DNA from: an uncultured Lachnospiraceae bacterium
Lineage (GTDB): Bacteria; Bacillota; Clostridia; Lachnospirales; Lachnospiraceae
Assembly (NCBI GenBank): GCA_948438565.1
Contig: CAOJLW010000095.1
Location: 1-8,311, forward strand
DNA length: 8,311 nt
Direction of reading: 5' to 3'
Shown: in pieces, positions 1 through 6,392 of the stretch
Numbering within the stretch: position 1 is the stretch's first letter
Layout: every line of letters starts with the position of its first letter
Program-made: the position numbers and the translations under genes
Notes under the pieces: generated by a model
Told to the model about the DNA's origin: nothing
Databases searched by the model: none
What the model saw: only the letters and a program-made list of their open reading frames with translations

Positions 1-1
1 T

Positions 2-46
2 GCTATTGTGCCTGGTGTTTTGGGGTTTATCTTGTATCGTATATGA
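2..46 (+). CDS. 3' end of an upstream gene, probably a membrane protein (partial, frame uncertain)
   Basis: The window opens inside a gene. Reading from base 2 gives a hydrophobic tail, AIVPGVLGFILYRI, ending at TGA (44-46), which would suit a last membrane segment. The next gene then has its own ribosome-binding site just downstream and starts at 73. A rival reading from base 3 is open to TGA at 114-116 and gives a hydrophobic stretch followed by a basic tail (EKRRKG, WVRKH), but it would overlap the next gene by 44 bases. Either would fit a membrane protein paired with the next gene, for example the first permease of an ABC exporter. Too little is visible to name it. Confidence 0.3.
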   Translation, partial: AIVPGVLGFILYRI

Positions 47-72
47 AAAGAGACGGAAAGGGGCGTGGAAAT

Positions 73-576
73 ATGCGTTTTGGGTTCGAAAACATATGGG
101 ATTTTTTAAAAATTGATATGCGGCATACGTTTCATAACAGCGTTCCGTTTGCCATAGCCTATCTGTGTTTGATTCCAAAGATCCGGGGAATTTTCAATTT
201 GGATGCAATCCAATCCAGGGACTGCCTGTTGCAGTCCGTATCCCTTGTCGGGTGCGTTCTGATCACACCGATTACAAAATGGGAATATGACGTATGTAAT
301 CGGGAAGCAGTTACAGTGAAAGCATGGGATAGAGCAAAGACCGTGGGACTGCGGCTGGCCGCAGCGATGATTTTGACGGCTGCTGTTGTCTTAGGGTTTG
401 CGTGCGTGATGAAAAGAGGGCATTGCTCATTTGATTTCTGGGAGATGGCGTCAGAGACGATCGGAGGGGCATACGGAATAGGATTGGCTGGTTGGCTATT
501 GGGAGAGGTCGGAAAAAACCTTGCCGTTGGATATCTAGGCGCTTTAGGCTGTTATATGCTGTGCGGAATGCTTTGA
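73..576 (+). CDS. Putative ABC-2 type transporter permease subunit, short at the C-terminus
   Basis: A 167-residue integral membrane protein with about five hydrophobic segments (roughly residues 23-41, 52-68, 91-112, 129-145 and 150-167). The order of features recalls the second permease of clostridial ABC-2 exporters: a short cytoplasmic N-terminus (DFLKID), then NLDAIQS (42-48), SLVGCVLITPI (57-67) just before a charged loop, and a Lys/Arg-bearing stretch before the third membrane segment. This assignment rests on remembered family patterns, not a search. I chose ATG 73 because GGAAAGGGG (55-63) sits nine bases upstream; the in-frame ATG at 43 has no such site, although it overlaps TGA at 44 as ATGA. 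Relatives I know run on for roughly 50 more residues after the equivalent of GYLGALGCYML, whereas this one stops at once, so it may be truncated. Confidence is good that it is a membrane-protein gene and moderate for the transporter role. Confidence 0.65.
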   Translation: MRFGFENIWDFLKIDMRHTFHNSVPFAIAYLCLIPKIRGIFNLDAIQSRDCLLQSVSLVGCVLITPITKWEYDVCNREAVTVKAWDRAKTVGLRLAAAMILTAAVVLGFACVMKRGHCSFDFWEMASETIGGAYGIGLAGWLLGEVGKNLAVGYLGALGCYMLCGML

Positions 577-666
577 CGGACCGTTCTAAAGAAAAAAAGC
601 AAAGTACGCAGCGTGAAAGGGAATAATATCCATTATAATCTCCGTGACATTTTAGCATAGAAACAG

Positions 667-695
667 TTGAAAAAATAAATTGAGTATGATAAAAT
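667..695 (+). promoter_or_regulatory. Candidate sigma-A promoter P1 of carA
   Basis: TTGAAA (667-672) and TAAAAT (690-695) are separated by 17 bases, and TG at 687-688 gives an extended -10 (TGATAAAAT). Transcription would begin near A702, giving a leader of about 75 bases that opens AAUUUAACAG. This is the best-formed promoter in the gap. The region is AT-rich, so a chance match is possible. Confidence 0.6.
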
Positions 696-703
696 TTTTT
701 CAA
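667..703. repeat. 10-bp perfect inverted repeat spanning the carA promoter
   Basis: TTGAAAAAAT (667-676) is the exact reverse complement of ATTTTTTCAA (694-703), with a 17-base spacer. The left arm contains the -35 hexamer of P1 and the right arm covers the end of the -10 to the predicted start. It could be an operator or an AT-rich hairpin in read-through RNA. It carries no GC stem and no U-tract directly behind it, so I do not call it a terminator. Confidence 0.5.
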
Positions 704-707
704 TTTA
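676..707. repeat. 8-bp inverted repeat centred on the carA -10 element
   Basis: TAAATTGA (676-683) pairs perfectly with TCAATTTA (700-707) around a 16-base centre that holds TAAAAT. Its right arm overlaps the right arm of the 667-703 repeat, so the two pairings exclude each other. A repressor dimer site is possible but unproven. Confidence 0.4.
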
Positions 708-724
708 ACAGAAGTCTTTTTTTT

Positions 725-752
725 TTGCCAAAGGAAAATCTCATGGTATAAA
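725..752 (+). promoter_or_regulatory. Candidate second carA promoter P2
   Basis: TTGCCA (725-730) and TATAAA (747-752) have a 16-base spacer and a TG at 744-745 (TGGTATAAA, extended -10). Initiation would fall near 759, leaving a leader of about 19 bases that just keeps the purine-rich ribosome-binding stretch. It is weaker than P1 because so little leader remains, but the two could work in tandem. Confidence 0.4.
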
Positions 753-777
753 AAAGGAAGAAAGGACAGGGTATGCT

Positions 778-1848
778 ATGAAAGGATTTTTGATACTCGA
801 GGATGGAACCGTATTCGAAGGGACAAGCATTGGCTCTGCGAAAGACGCTGTCAGTGAAATTGTATTTAACACGTCCATGACCGGATATTTGGAGGTGTTG
901 ACCGATCCGTCCTATGCGGGACAGGCAGTCGTTATGACGTATCCGTTGATTGGCAATTACGGCGTTACGCCGGATATGGAATCGGCGCGTCCATGGCCGG
1001 ACGCTTATATTGTCCGGGAATTGTCGAGACTGCCGAGCAATTTCCGCTGCCAGGGGAGTCTTTTGGATTTTCTAAATCAATATGATATTCCCGGGATTGA
1101 GGGGATTGATACGCGCGCGTTGATCAAAATTTTACGCGAAAAGGGCACGATGAACGGCATGATTACGACGAACGCCGATTTTTGTATCGAAGAGATCCTG
1201 CCTCAGCTCAAAGCCTATACGCCGGGGGATGTGGTGGACCAAGTGACCTGTCGAACTCCCTATGTGTTTGAAGGAAAAGGAAAAAAAGTCGCGCTTATGG
1301 ATTTTGGCGCGAAACGTAATATAGCCAGATCTTTAAATCAAAGAGGATGCCAGGTGACCGTCTATCCGGCGCATACGAAAGCCGAGGAAATCCTTTCCGC
1401 TCAGCCGGACGGCATTATGCTCAGCAACGGCCCCGGCGATCCAAAATCATGTACGGCAATCATTGCCGAGATCAAGAAACTCTATGCTTCCGATATTCCG
1501 ATTTTTGCAATCTGTCTTGGACATCAGCTGATGGCGCTGGCCAATGGCGCGGATACCCACAAGATGAAATACGGGCATCGCGGAGGCAATCATCCGGTGA
1601 AAGATTTAACAACCAACCGTGTCTATATTTCTTCGCAAAACCACGGCTATGTCGTGGATACGGATACTTTAGATCCCAAGATCGCAACACCCGCTTTTAT
1701 CAATGTCAACGATGGCACGAATGAAGGTTTTTTGTATACCCAAAAACCGATTTTTACGGTGCAGTTTCATCCGGAAGCCTGTCCGGGTCCGACAGACAGC
1801 GCTTATTTATTTGACCGTTTTATAGAAATGATGGGAGGGATGCGGTAA
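778..1848 (+). CDS. carA: Carbamoyl-phosphate synthetase small subunit (glutaminase)
   Basis: This subunit hydrolyses glutamine and passes ammonia through a tunnel to CarB, which makes carbamoyl phosphate for pyrimidines and arginine in the cytoplasm. The 356 residues fit the family, being a little shorter than the E. coli subunit. The N-terminal CarA-specific domain shows NTSMTGYLEVLTDPSYAGQ (31-49) and GNYGV (59-63). A class I glutamine amidotransferase domain fills the second half: SNGPGDP (216-222), the nucleophile loop FAICLGHQ with Cys246, NHGY (288-291), and FHPEACPG with His331 and Glu333 completing the triad. All catalytic residues are present. ATG 778 follows a purine-rich AAAGGACAGGG stretch (761-771). 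The stop overlaps the carB start by one base, so the two are translationally coupled. The gene lies behind a 201-base AT-rich gap with two promoter candidates. I see no PyrR-type attenuator in the short leader. Confidence 0.97.
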   Translation: MKGFLILEDGTVFEGTSIGSAKDAVSEIVFNTSMTGYLEVLTDPSYAGQAVVMTYPLIGNYGVTPDMESARPWPDAYIVRELSRLPSNFRCQGSLLDFLNQYDIPGIEGIDTRALIKILREKGTMNGMITTNADFCIEEILPQLKAYTPGDVVDQVTCRTPYVFEGKGKKVALMDFGAKRNIARSLNQRGCQVTVYPAHTKAEEILSAQPDGIMLSNGPGDPKSCTAIIAEIKKLYASDIPIFAICLGHQLMALANGADTHKMKYGHRGGNHPVKDLTTNRVYISSQNHGYVVDTDTLDPKIATPAFINVNDGTNEGFLYTQKPIFTVQFHPEACPGPTDSAYLFDRFIEMMGGMR

Positions 1849-4800
1849 TGCCAAAGAATCAAAAGATCAGGAAAGTATTGGTAATCGGCTCCGGCCCGAT
1901 TGTCATCGGCCAGGCGGCTGAATTTGATTATGCAGGGACGCAGGCGTGCCGCTCCCTAAAAGAAGAAGGCGTGGAAGTGGTTTTGGTCAATTCCAATCCC
2001 GCCACGATTATGACGGATAAAGAAATTGCGGACGAGGTCTATATTGAGCCGTTGACAATTCCCGTGTTAGAGGAAATCATCCGAAAAGAAAAGCCTGACG
2101 GCGTTTTGCCGACTTTGGGCGGGCAGGCAGGCTTAAACCTGGGAATGGAGTTGGCGGAATCCGGTTTTTTGGAAAAACATGGCGTACAATTGATCGGGGC
2201 GACCGCTGAGACCATTTTTAAAGCGGAGGATCGCCAGGCGTTTAAAGATACTATGGAAAAAATCGGGGAACCCTGCGCGGCGTCTCAGGTTGTGCGCAAT
2301 ATAGAGGACGGTATCCGATTTACCCATACGATCGGCTATCCGGTGGTGTTGCGTCCAGCCTATACGCTTGGCGGCAGCGGCGGCGGAATTGCCCACAATG
2401 AGCAGGAATTGATCAATATTTTGACCAACGGCCTGCGTTTAAGCCGCGTCGGGGAAGTGCTGGTCGAGCGCTGCATTGCGGGATGGAAGGAAATAGAATA
2501 CGAAGTGATGCGCGATGCAAACGGCAACTGCATTACCGTCTGCAATATGGAAAATATCGATCCGGTGGGCGTTCATACAGGGGACAGTATCGTTGTCGCC
2601 CCGTCTCAGACCTTGGGCGATAAAGAATACCAGATGTTACGCGCTTCCGCGTTCAACATTATATCCGAATTAAAGATTACCGGCGGCTGTAACGTACAGT
2701 ACGCCTTAAAGCCGGACAGTTTTGAGTATTGCGTGATTGAGGTCAATCCCAGAGTATCCCGTTCTTCCGCATTGGCTTCCAAAGCGACCGGCTATCCGAT
2801 TGCCAAGGTCGCGGCCAAAATTGCCCTGGGTTATACGTTGGATGAGATTAAAAATGCAATCACAGGCAAGACCTATGCGAGTTTTGAACCGATGCTCGAC
2901 TATTGCGTCGTCAAAATTCCAAGGCTTCCGTTTGACAAGTTTTTGACGGCTAAGCGGACATTGACGACCCAGATGAAAGCGACCGGCGAGGCAATGAGTA
3001 TTTGTAACAGCTTTGAGGGGGCGTTGATGAAGGCGATCCGCTCATTGGAGCAGCACGTGCACAGCCTGATGGCATATGACTTTGATAAGCTGTCCGATCA
3101 AGCGTTACAGGAAGAATTAAAAATCGTAGACGATCGCCGTATTTTTTGTATTGCGGAAGCTTTACGCCGTGGGATGGGTTATGAGCAAATCCATCGGATG
3201 ACGCAGATTGACGTTTGGTTTTTGGACAAGATTGCCGTTTTGGTGGAGATGGAGCAGTCTTTGCGGACAAAGGAGCTTACGAAAGAGCTGTTGACAGAGG
3301 CCAAACGTTTGGAGTTTCCGGATCGCGTGATTGCGGAGCTTACCGGCAGGGACGAAGAGGATGTCAAACAGATGCGTAATGCAAACGGGATTACGGCGGT
3401 ATACAAGATGGTGGATACCTGCGCGGCTGAATTTGAGGCGCAGACGCCGTATTATTATTCGGTATTTGGCGGTGAAAACGAGGCGTTTGGGACGAAGGAG
3501 CGCAAAAAAGTCTTAGTGCTTGGCTCCGGCCCGATCCGGATTGGTCAGGGGATTGAATTTGACTATTGTTCGGTGCACAGCGCCTGGGCGTTTAAAAACG
3601 AAGGGTTTGAGACGATTATCGTCAATAACAATCCGGAAACGGTTTCCACGGATTTTGACATAGCGGACAAATTGTACTTTGAACCGCTGACGCCGGAGGA
3701 TGTGGAGAATATCGTCAATGTGGAACAGCCGGACGGAGCGGTCGTGCAGTTTGGAGGGCAGACCGCTATCAAGCTGACCGAGAGCTTAAAGAAAATGGGC
3801 GTTACCATCTATGGAACAAGGGCGGAAAACGTCGATGCGGCGGAGGATCGGGAACTGTTTGACCGGATTTTAGAGGAGACAGGGATTCCGCGGGCGTCCG
3901 GAGGGACGGTTTATACGTCCGAAGAAGCCAAAGCGGTTGCAAATCGTTTCGGGTATCCGGTTTTGGTGCGTCCTTCCTATGTTTTGGGCGGTCAGGGGAT
4001 GAAGATTGCCTATAACGATTCGGAAATGGAAGAATATATCGGCATTATCAATCAAATTGCACAGGATCATCCGATTCTGGTGGATAAATATTTGCAGGGG
4101 AAAGAAATTGAAGTGGACGCTGTATGCGACGGAACGGATATTTTGATTCCGGGGATCATGGAACATATTGAACGGACCGGGGTACATTCCGGCGACAGTA
4201 TTTCCGTCTATCCTGCGCCTACGATTGGTAAAGAGGTCAAGGAGATTTTGGTCGATTATACCAGGCGGCTGGCGCAGGCGCTGCATATTATCGGCCTGAT
4301 CAATATTCAGTTTATCGTGATGGAAGGCGAGGTCTATGTCATTGAAGTCAATCCGCGTTCCTCCAGAACCGTGCCGTATATCAGCAAAGTGACCGGGATT
4401 CCGATTGTGGATTTGGCCACTAAGGTGATGATTGGCCATACCTTACAGGGGATGGGGTATCCGACAGGACTGGCGCCGGAAGCGGATTATATTGCAGTCA
4501 AGATGCCGGTCTTTTCCTTTGAAAAGCTGCGCGGCGCAGAAATCAGCCTGGGGCCGGAGATGAAATCCACAGGGGAGTGTCTGGGGATTGCCAAAACCTT
4601 TGACGAGGCCCTTTATAAAGCGTTTTTAGGCGCGGGCGTGATGCTGCCCAAGCACAAACAGATGATTATGACGGTAAAAGACGCCGACAAGCCGGAGGCG
4701 GTGGAAGTGGCCAGGCGTTTTTCTGCGTTGGGATATAAGATATATGCGACCAGAAGCACGGCCAAATATCTGAATGCGCATGGCGTGGAGGCTCTTCGGG

Positions 4801-5054
4801 TCAATAAGATCACACAGGAGTCCCCAAATGTGATGGATTTGATTTTAGGCCATCGGATTGATCTGGTTATTGATACGCCGACGCAGGGCAACGGAGATAA
4901 GAGCCGGGATGGATTTTTAATCCGCCGGAATGCGATTGAGACAGGCGTGTACTGTATTACTGCAATGGATACGGCCAATGCTCTGGCCAGCAGTTTAGAG
5001 ACGGCGGACACGGCGCTTGTTCCAGTCGATATTGCAAAAGTTAAAAACCTTTAG
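1848..5054 (+). CDS. carB: Carbamoyl-phosphate synthetase large subunit
   Basis: This synthetase subunit makes carbamoyl phosphate from bicarbonate, CarA-derived ammonia and two ATP. Its 1068 residues are full length and show the internal duplication: GSGPIVIGQAAEFDYAG (14-30) is echoed by GSGPIRIGQGIEFDY (559-573), and EVNPR occurs at 298-302 and 833-837. Residues 1-400 form the carboxy-phosphate ATP-grasp half (Arg129, Arg169, Glu215), about 400-550 the oligomerisation domain, 550-935 the carbamate-kinase half (Arg668, Arg708), and 935-1068 the MGS-like allosteric domain. Glu775 and Asp783 align with E. coli ornithine-binding residues. Lys948, Thr968, Thr971 and Lys987 match the nucleotide-phosphate pocket, but the segment equivalent to E. 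coli NTT (1015-1017) reads DTP (1009-1011). The start follows GGGAGGG (1833-1839) and overlaps the carA stop as TAATG. No frameshift is seen. Confidence 0.98.
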   Translation: MPKNQKIRKVLVIGSGPIVIGQAAEFDYAGTQACRSLKEEGVEVVLVNSNPATIMTDKEIADEVYIEPLTIPVLEEIIRKEKPDGVLPTLGGQAGLNLGMELAESGFLEKHGVQLIGATAETIFKAEDRQAFKDTMEKIGEPCAASQVVRNIEDGIRFTHTIGYPVVLRPAYTLGGSGGGIAHNEQELINILTNGLRLSRVGEVLVERCIAGWKEIEYEVMRDANGNCITVCNMENIDPVGVHTGDSIVVAPSQTLGDKEYQMLRASAFNIISELKITGGCNVQYALKPDSFEYCVIEVNPRVSRSSALASKATGYPIAKVAAKIALGYTLDEIKNAITGKTYASFEPMLDYCVVKIPRLPFDKFLTAKRTLTTQMKATGEAMSICNSFEGALMKAIRSLEQHVHSLMAYDFDKLSDQALQEELKIVDDRRIFCIAEALRRGMGYEQIHRMTQIDVWFLDKIAVLVEMEQSLRTKELTKELLTEAKRLEFPDRVIAELTGRDEEDVKQMRNANGITAVYKMVDTCAAEFEAQTPYYYSVFGGENEAFGTKERKKVLVLGSGPIRIGQGIEFDYCSVHSAWAFKNEGFETIIVNNNPETVSTDFDIADKLYFEPLTPEDVENIVNVEQPDGAVVQFGGQTAIKLTESLKKMGVTIYGTRAENVDAAEDRELFDRILEETGIPRASGGTVYTSEEAKAVANRFGYPVLVRPSYVLGGQGMKIAYNDSEMEEYIGIINQIAQDHPILVDKYLQGKEIEVDAVCDGTDILIPGIMEHIERTGVHSGDSISVYPAPTIGKEVKEILVDYTRRLAQALHIIGLINIQFIVMEGEVYVIEVNPRSSRTVPYISKVTGIPIVDLATKVMIGHTLQGMGYPTGLAPEADYIAVKMPVFSFEKLRGAEISLGPEMKSTGECLGIAKTFDEALYKAFLGAGVMLPKHKQMIMTVKDADKPEAVEVARRFSALGYKIYATRSTAKYLNAHGVEALRVNKITQESPNVMDLILGHRIDLVIDTPTQGNGDKSRDGFLIRRNAIETGVYCITAMDTANALASSLETADTALVPVDIAKVKNL

Positions 5055-5075
5055 ACGGCAAAAGAGAGGGATTGT

Positions 5076-6329
5076 ATGGGAAATAAAAAAAATGGGAAGG
5101 GTTTTCGGAATATCGTATTTCTGTTAGCCGTAGCGATATGGCTGGCCGCTTCGTTAGAAGCCACGGCTTCTCAGACAAGCTCGGAATTAAAAAAAGCAGG
5201 ACAAAAAATTGACGAACTGGAAGGACAAAAGGAACACGTGAAAGAGCAGGTCGGGACGCTTAAGGAACAGGAAAATCACTTACAGGGGGAGCTTGCGGAT
5301 TTAAATCAGCAGATGTCCGACGTGTCCGCCCAGATCAACGATTTGGAAGTGCAGATTTCTGATAAACAAACGGAAATTGAAGTGACCGGACAAAATCTTG
5401 ACCAGGCGCAGGAGATCAAAGAACAGCAGTATGAGAGCATGAAGGCGCGGATTCAGTTTATCTACGAAAAAGGCGGACTGGATTTTGCGGCCGTGCTCTT
5501 GGGCAGCAGTTCGATGTCGGATTTTTTAAATAAAGCGGAATACGTCGAAGAGCTAAACCGCTATGACAGGCAGATGTTGGATCATTATACGCAGACGTGC
5601 CGTCAGATTAAAGAACAAAAAAAGGCGCTCAAACAGGAAAAGAAGGAGCTGCTGGTTTTACAGGAGAGCATGGAACAAAAGAAAGCGGAAGTGGACGGAC
5701 TGATTGTAAAAACCCAGCAGAGCATACAGGTCAAGCAGGAGGAGATTTCCGACGCCAATGAAGCGCTGCGGAATTATGAGGCGCAGATTTCTAAGATGAA
5801 AGCCTACGAAGAGGAGTTGGAACGCAAAAAAGCGCAGGAGGCCAAAAAGAGGGCGGAGGAACAAAAAAAAGCGGCAGCAGCGGCCGCCAAACAGGCGGCG
5901 CAGTCCAAGCAAACCGCACAGTCGGAGGAAGGCGGGAAAAAGCAGCCTTCAGGCAGCCAGCAAGCTCCTTCCGGCGGCGGGACGGTGACGGCGCAGGGCA
6001 GTGATCTGGCTATGCTTGCTGCTTTAGTGGAATGCGAAGCCGGCGGAGAGAGCTATGAAGGACAGTGGGCGGTGGCAAGCGTTGTTGTCAATCGCGTGCG
6101 AAGCGGCAGCTTTCCAAATACGATTTCCGGCGTGATCTACCAGTCCGGACAATTTTCTCCGGTGGCGAGCGGCCGCTTTGCGATGGCGCTTTCTACGGGC
6201 GCGTCCGCAAGCTGTACCCAGGCGGCCAGCGCGGCGCTATCCGGCAGCACGAACGTCTCCTGTCTTTACTTTTGTCGGGCGTCGTCCGGCGTACAGGGAA
6301 CGGTAATAGGCAACCACGTATTTTATTAA
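5076..6329 (+). CDS. Secreted coiled-coil peptidoglycan hydrolase with SleB-type catalytic domain
   Basis: A 417-residue exported protein likely to cut peptidoglycan. Residues 1-31 are a signal peptide: a basic start (KKNGK), a hydrophobic core (FLLAVAIWLAA) and a predicted cut after ATA. Residues 33-260 are a long Glu/Gln/Lys-rich coiled coil interrupted near 125-165 by a stretch typical of PcsB-like N-terminal domains (RIQFIYEKGGLDFAAVLLG). An Ala- then Gly/Ser/Gln-rich linker spans 263-308. Residues 309-417 match the C-terminal domain of the spore cortex-lytic enzyme SleB (Hydrolase_2 family): ECEAGGESYEGQ with candidate catalytic Glu321, VVVNRV (336-341), FPNTISGVIYQSGQF (346-360) and a terminal IGNHVFY. 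A germination role is not implied, since the long coiled coil suggests a vegetative, division-linked enzyme; in PcsB such a coil meets FtsX. GAGAGGG (5064-5070) lies five bases before ATG 5076. The 21-base gap to carB argues for co-transcription. Confidence 0.9.
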   Translation: MGNKKNGKGFRNIVFLLAVAIWLAASLEATASQTSSELKKAGQKIDELEGQKEHVKEQVGTLKEQENHLQGELADLNQQMSDVSAQINDLEVQISDKQTEIEVTGQNLDQAQEIKEQQYESMKARIQFIYEKGGLDFAAVLLGSSSMSDFLNKAEYVEELNRYDRQMLDHYTQTCRQIKEQKKALKQEKKELLVLQESMEQKKAEVDGLIVKTQQSIQVKQEEISDANEALRNYEAQISKMKAYEEELERKKAQEAKKRAEEQKKAAAAAAKQAAQSKQTAQSEEGGKKQPSGSQQAPSGGGTVTAQGSDLAMLAALVECEAGGESYEGQWAVASVVVNRVRSGSFPNTISGVIYQSGQFSPVASGRFAMALSTGASASCTQAASAALSGSTNVSCLYFCRASSGVQGTVIGNHVFY

Positions 6330-6392
6330 ACGATTAAAAAAGAGGAATGTTGTCCATACTTGTACATAGTATATAACAGGAAAGGAAAACGT

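Noticed and set aside
311..703. 130-codon open frame on the minus strand overlapping the permease gene and the gap before carA
   Set aside because: It is antisense to a more credible gene, its product shows no recognisable motif, and it crosses the likely carA promoter.
711..777. PyrR-type attenuator or riboswitch in the carA leader
   Set aside because: The leader is at most about 75 bases, with no GC-rich stem and no PyrR-binding loop; the T-run at 717-726 lacks a GC hairpin before it.
3870..4439. 189-codon open frame on the minus strand inside carB
   Set aside because: It is a shadow of the conserved second ATP-grasp half of carB; the peptide has no family features.
5880..6176. Two GCGGCCGC sites (5880-5887 and 6169-6176) suggesting an engineered insert
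   Set aside because: Both fall in Ala/Gly/Arg-coding parts of an intact reading frame and the surrounding sequence is natural, so they are chance 8-mers in GC-rich codons.
6350..6377. TTGTCC-16-TATAAC as a promoter for the hydrogenase gene
   Set aside because: Transcription would begin near 6384, inside the ribosome-binding site, leaving almost no leader. Read-through from upstream or a start further 5' is more likely.
6360..6392. TTG start at 6360 adding 11 residues to the hydrogenase
   Set aside because: The nearest purine run (AGAGG, 6341-6345) is too far away, whereas ATG 6393 has AGGAAAGG at good spacing; the added residues overlap likely regulatory sequence.
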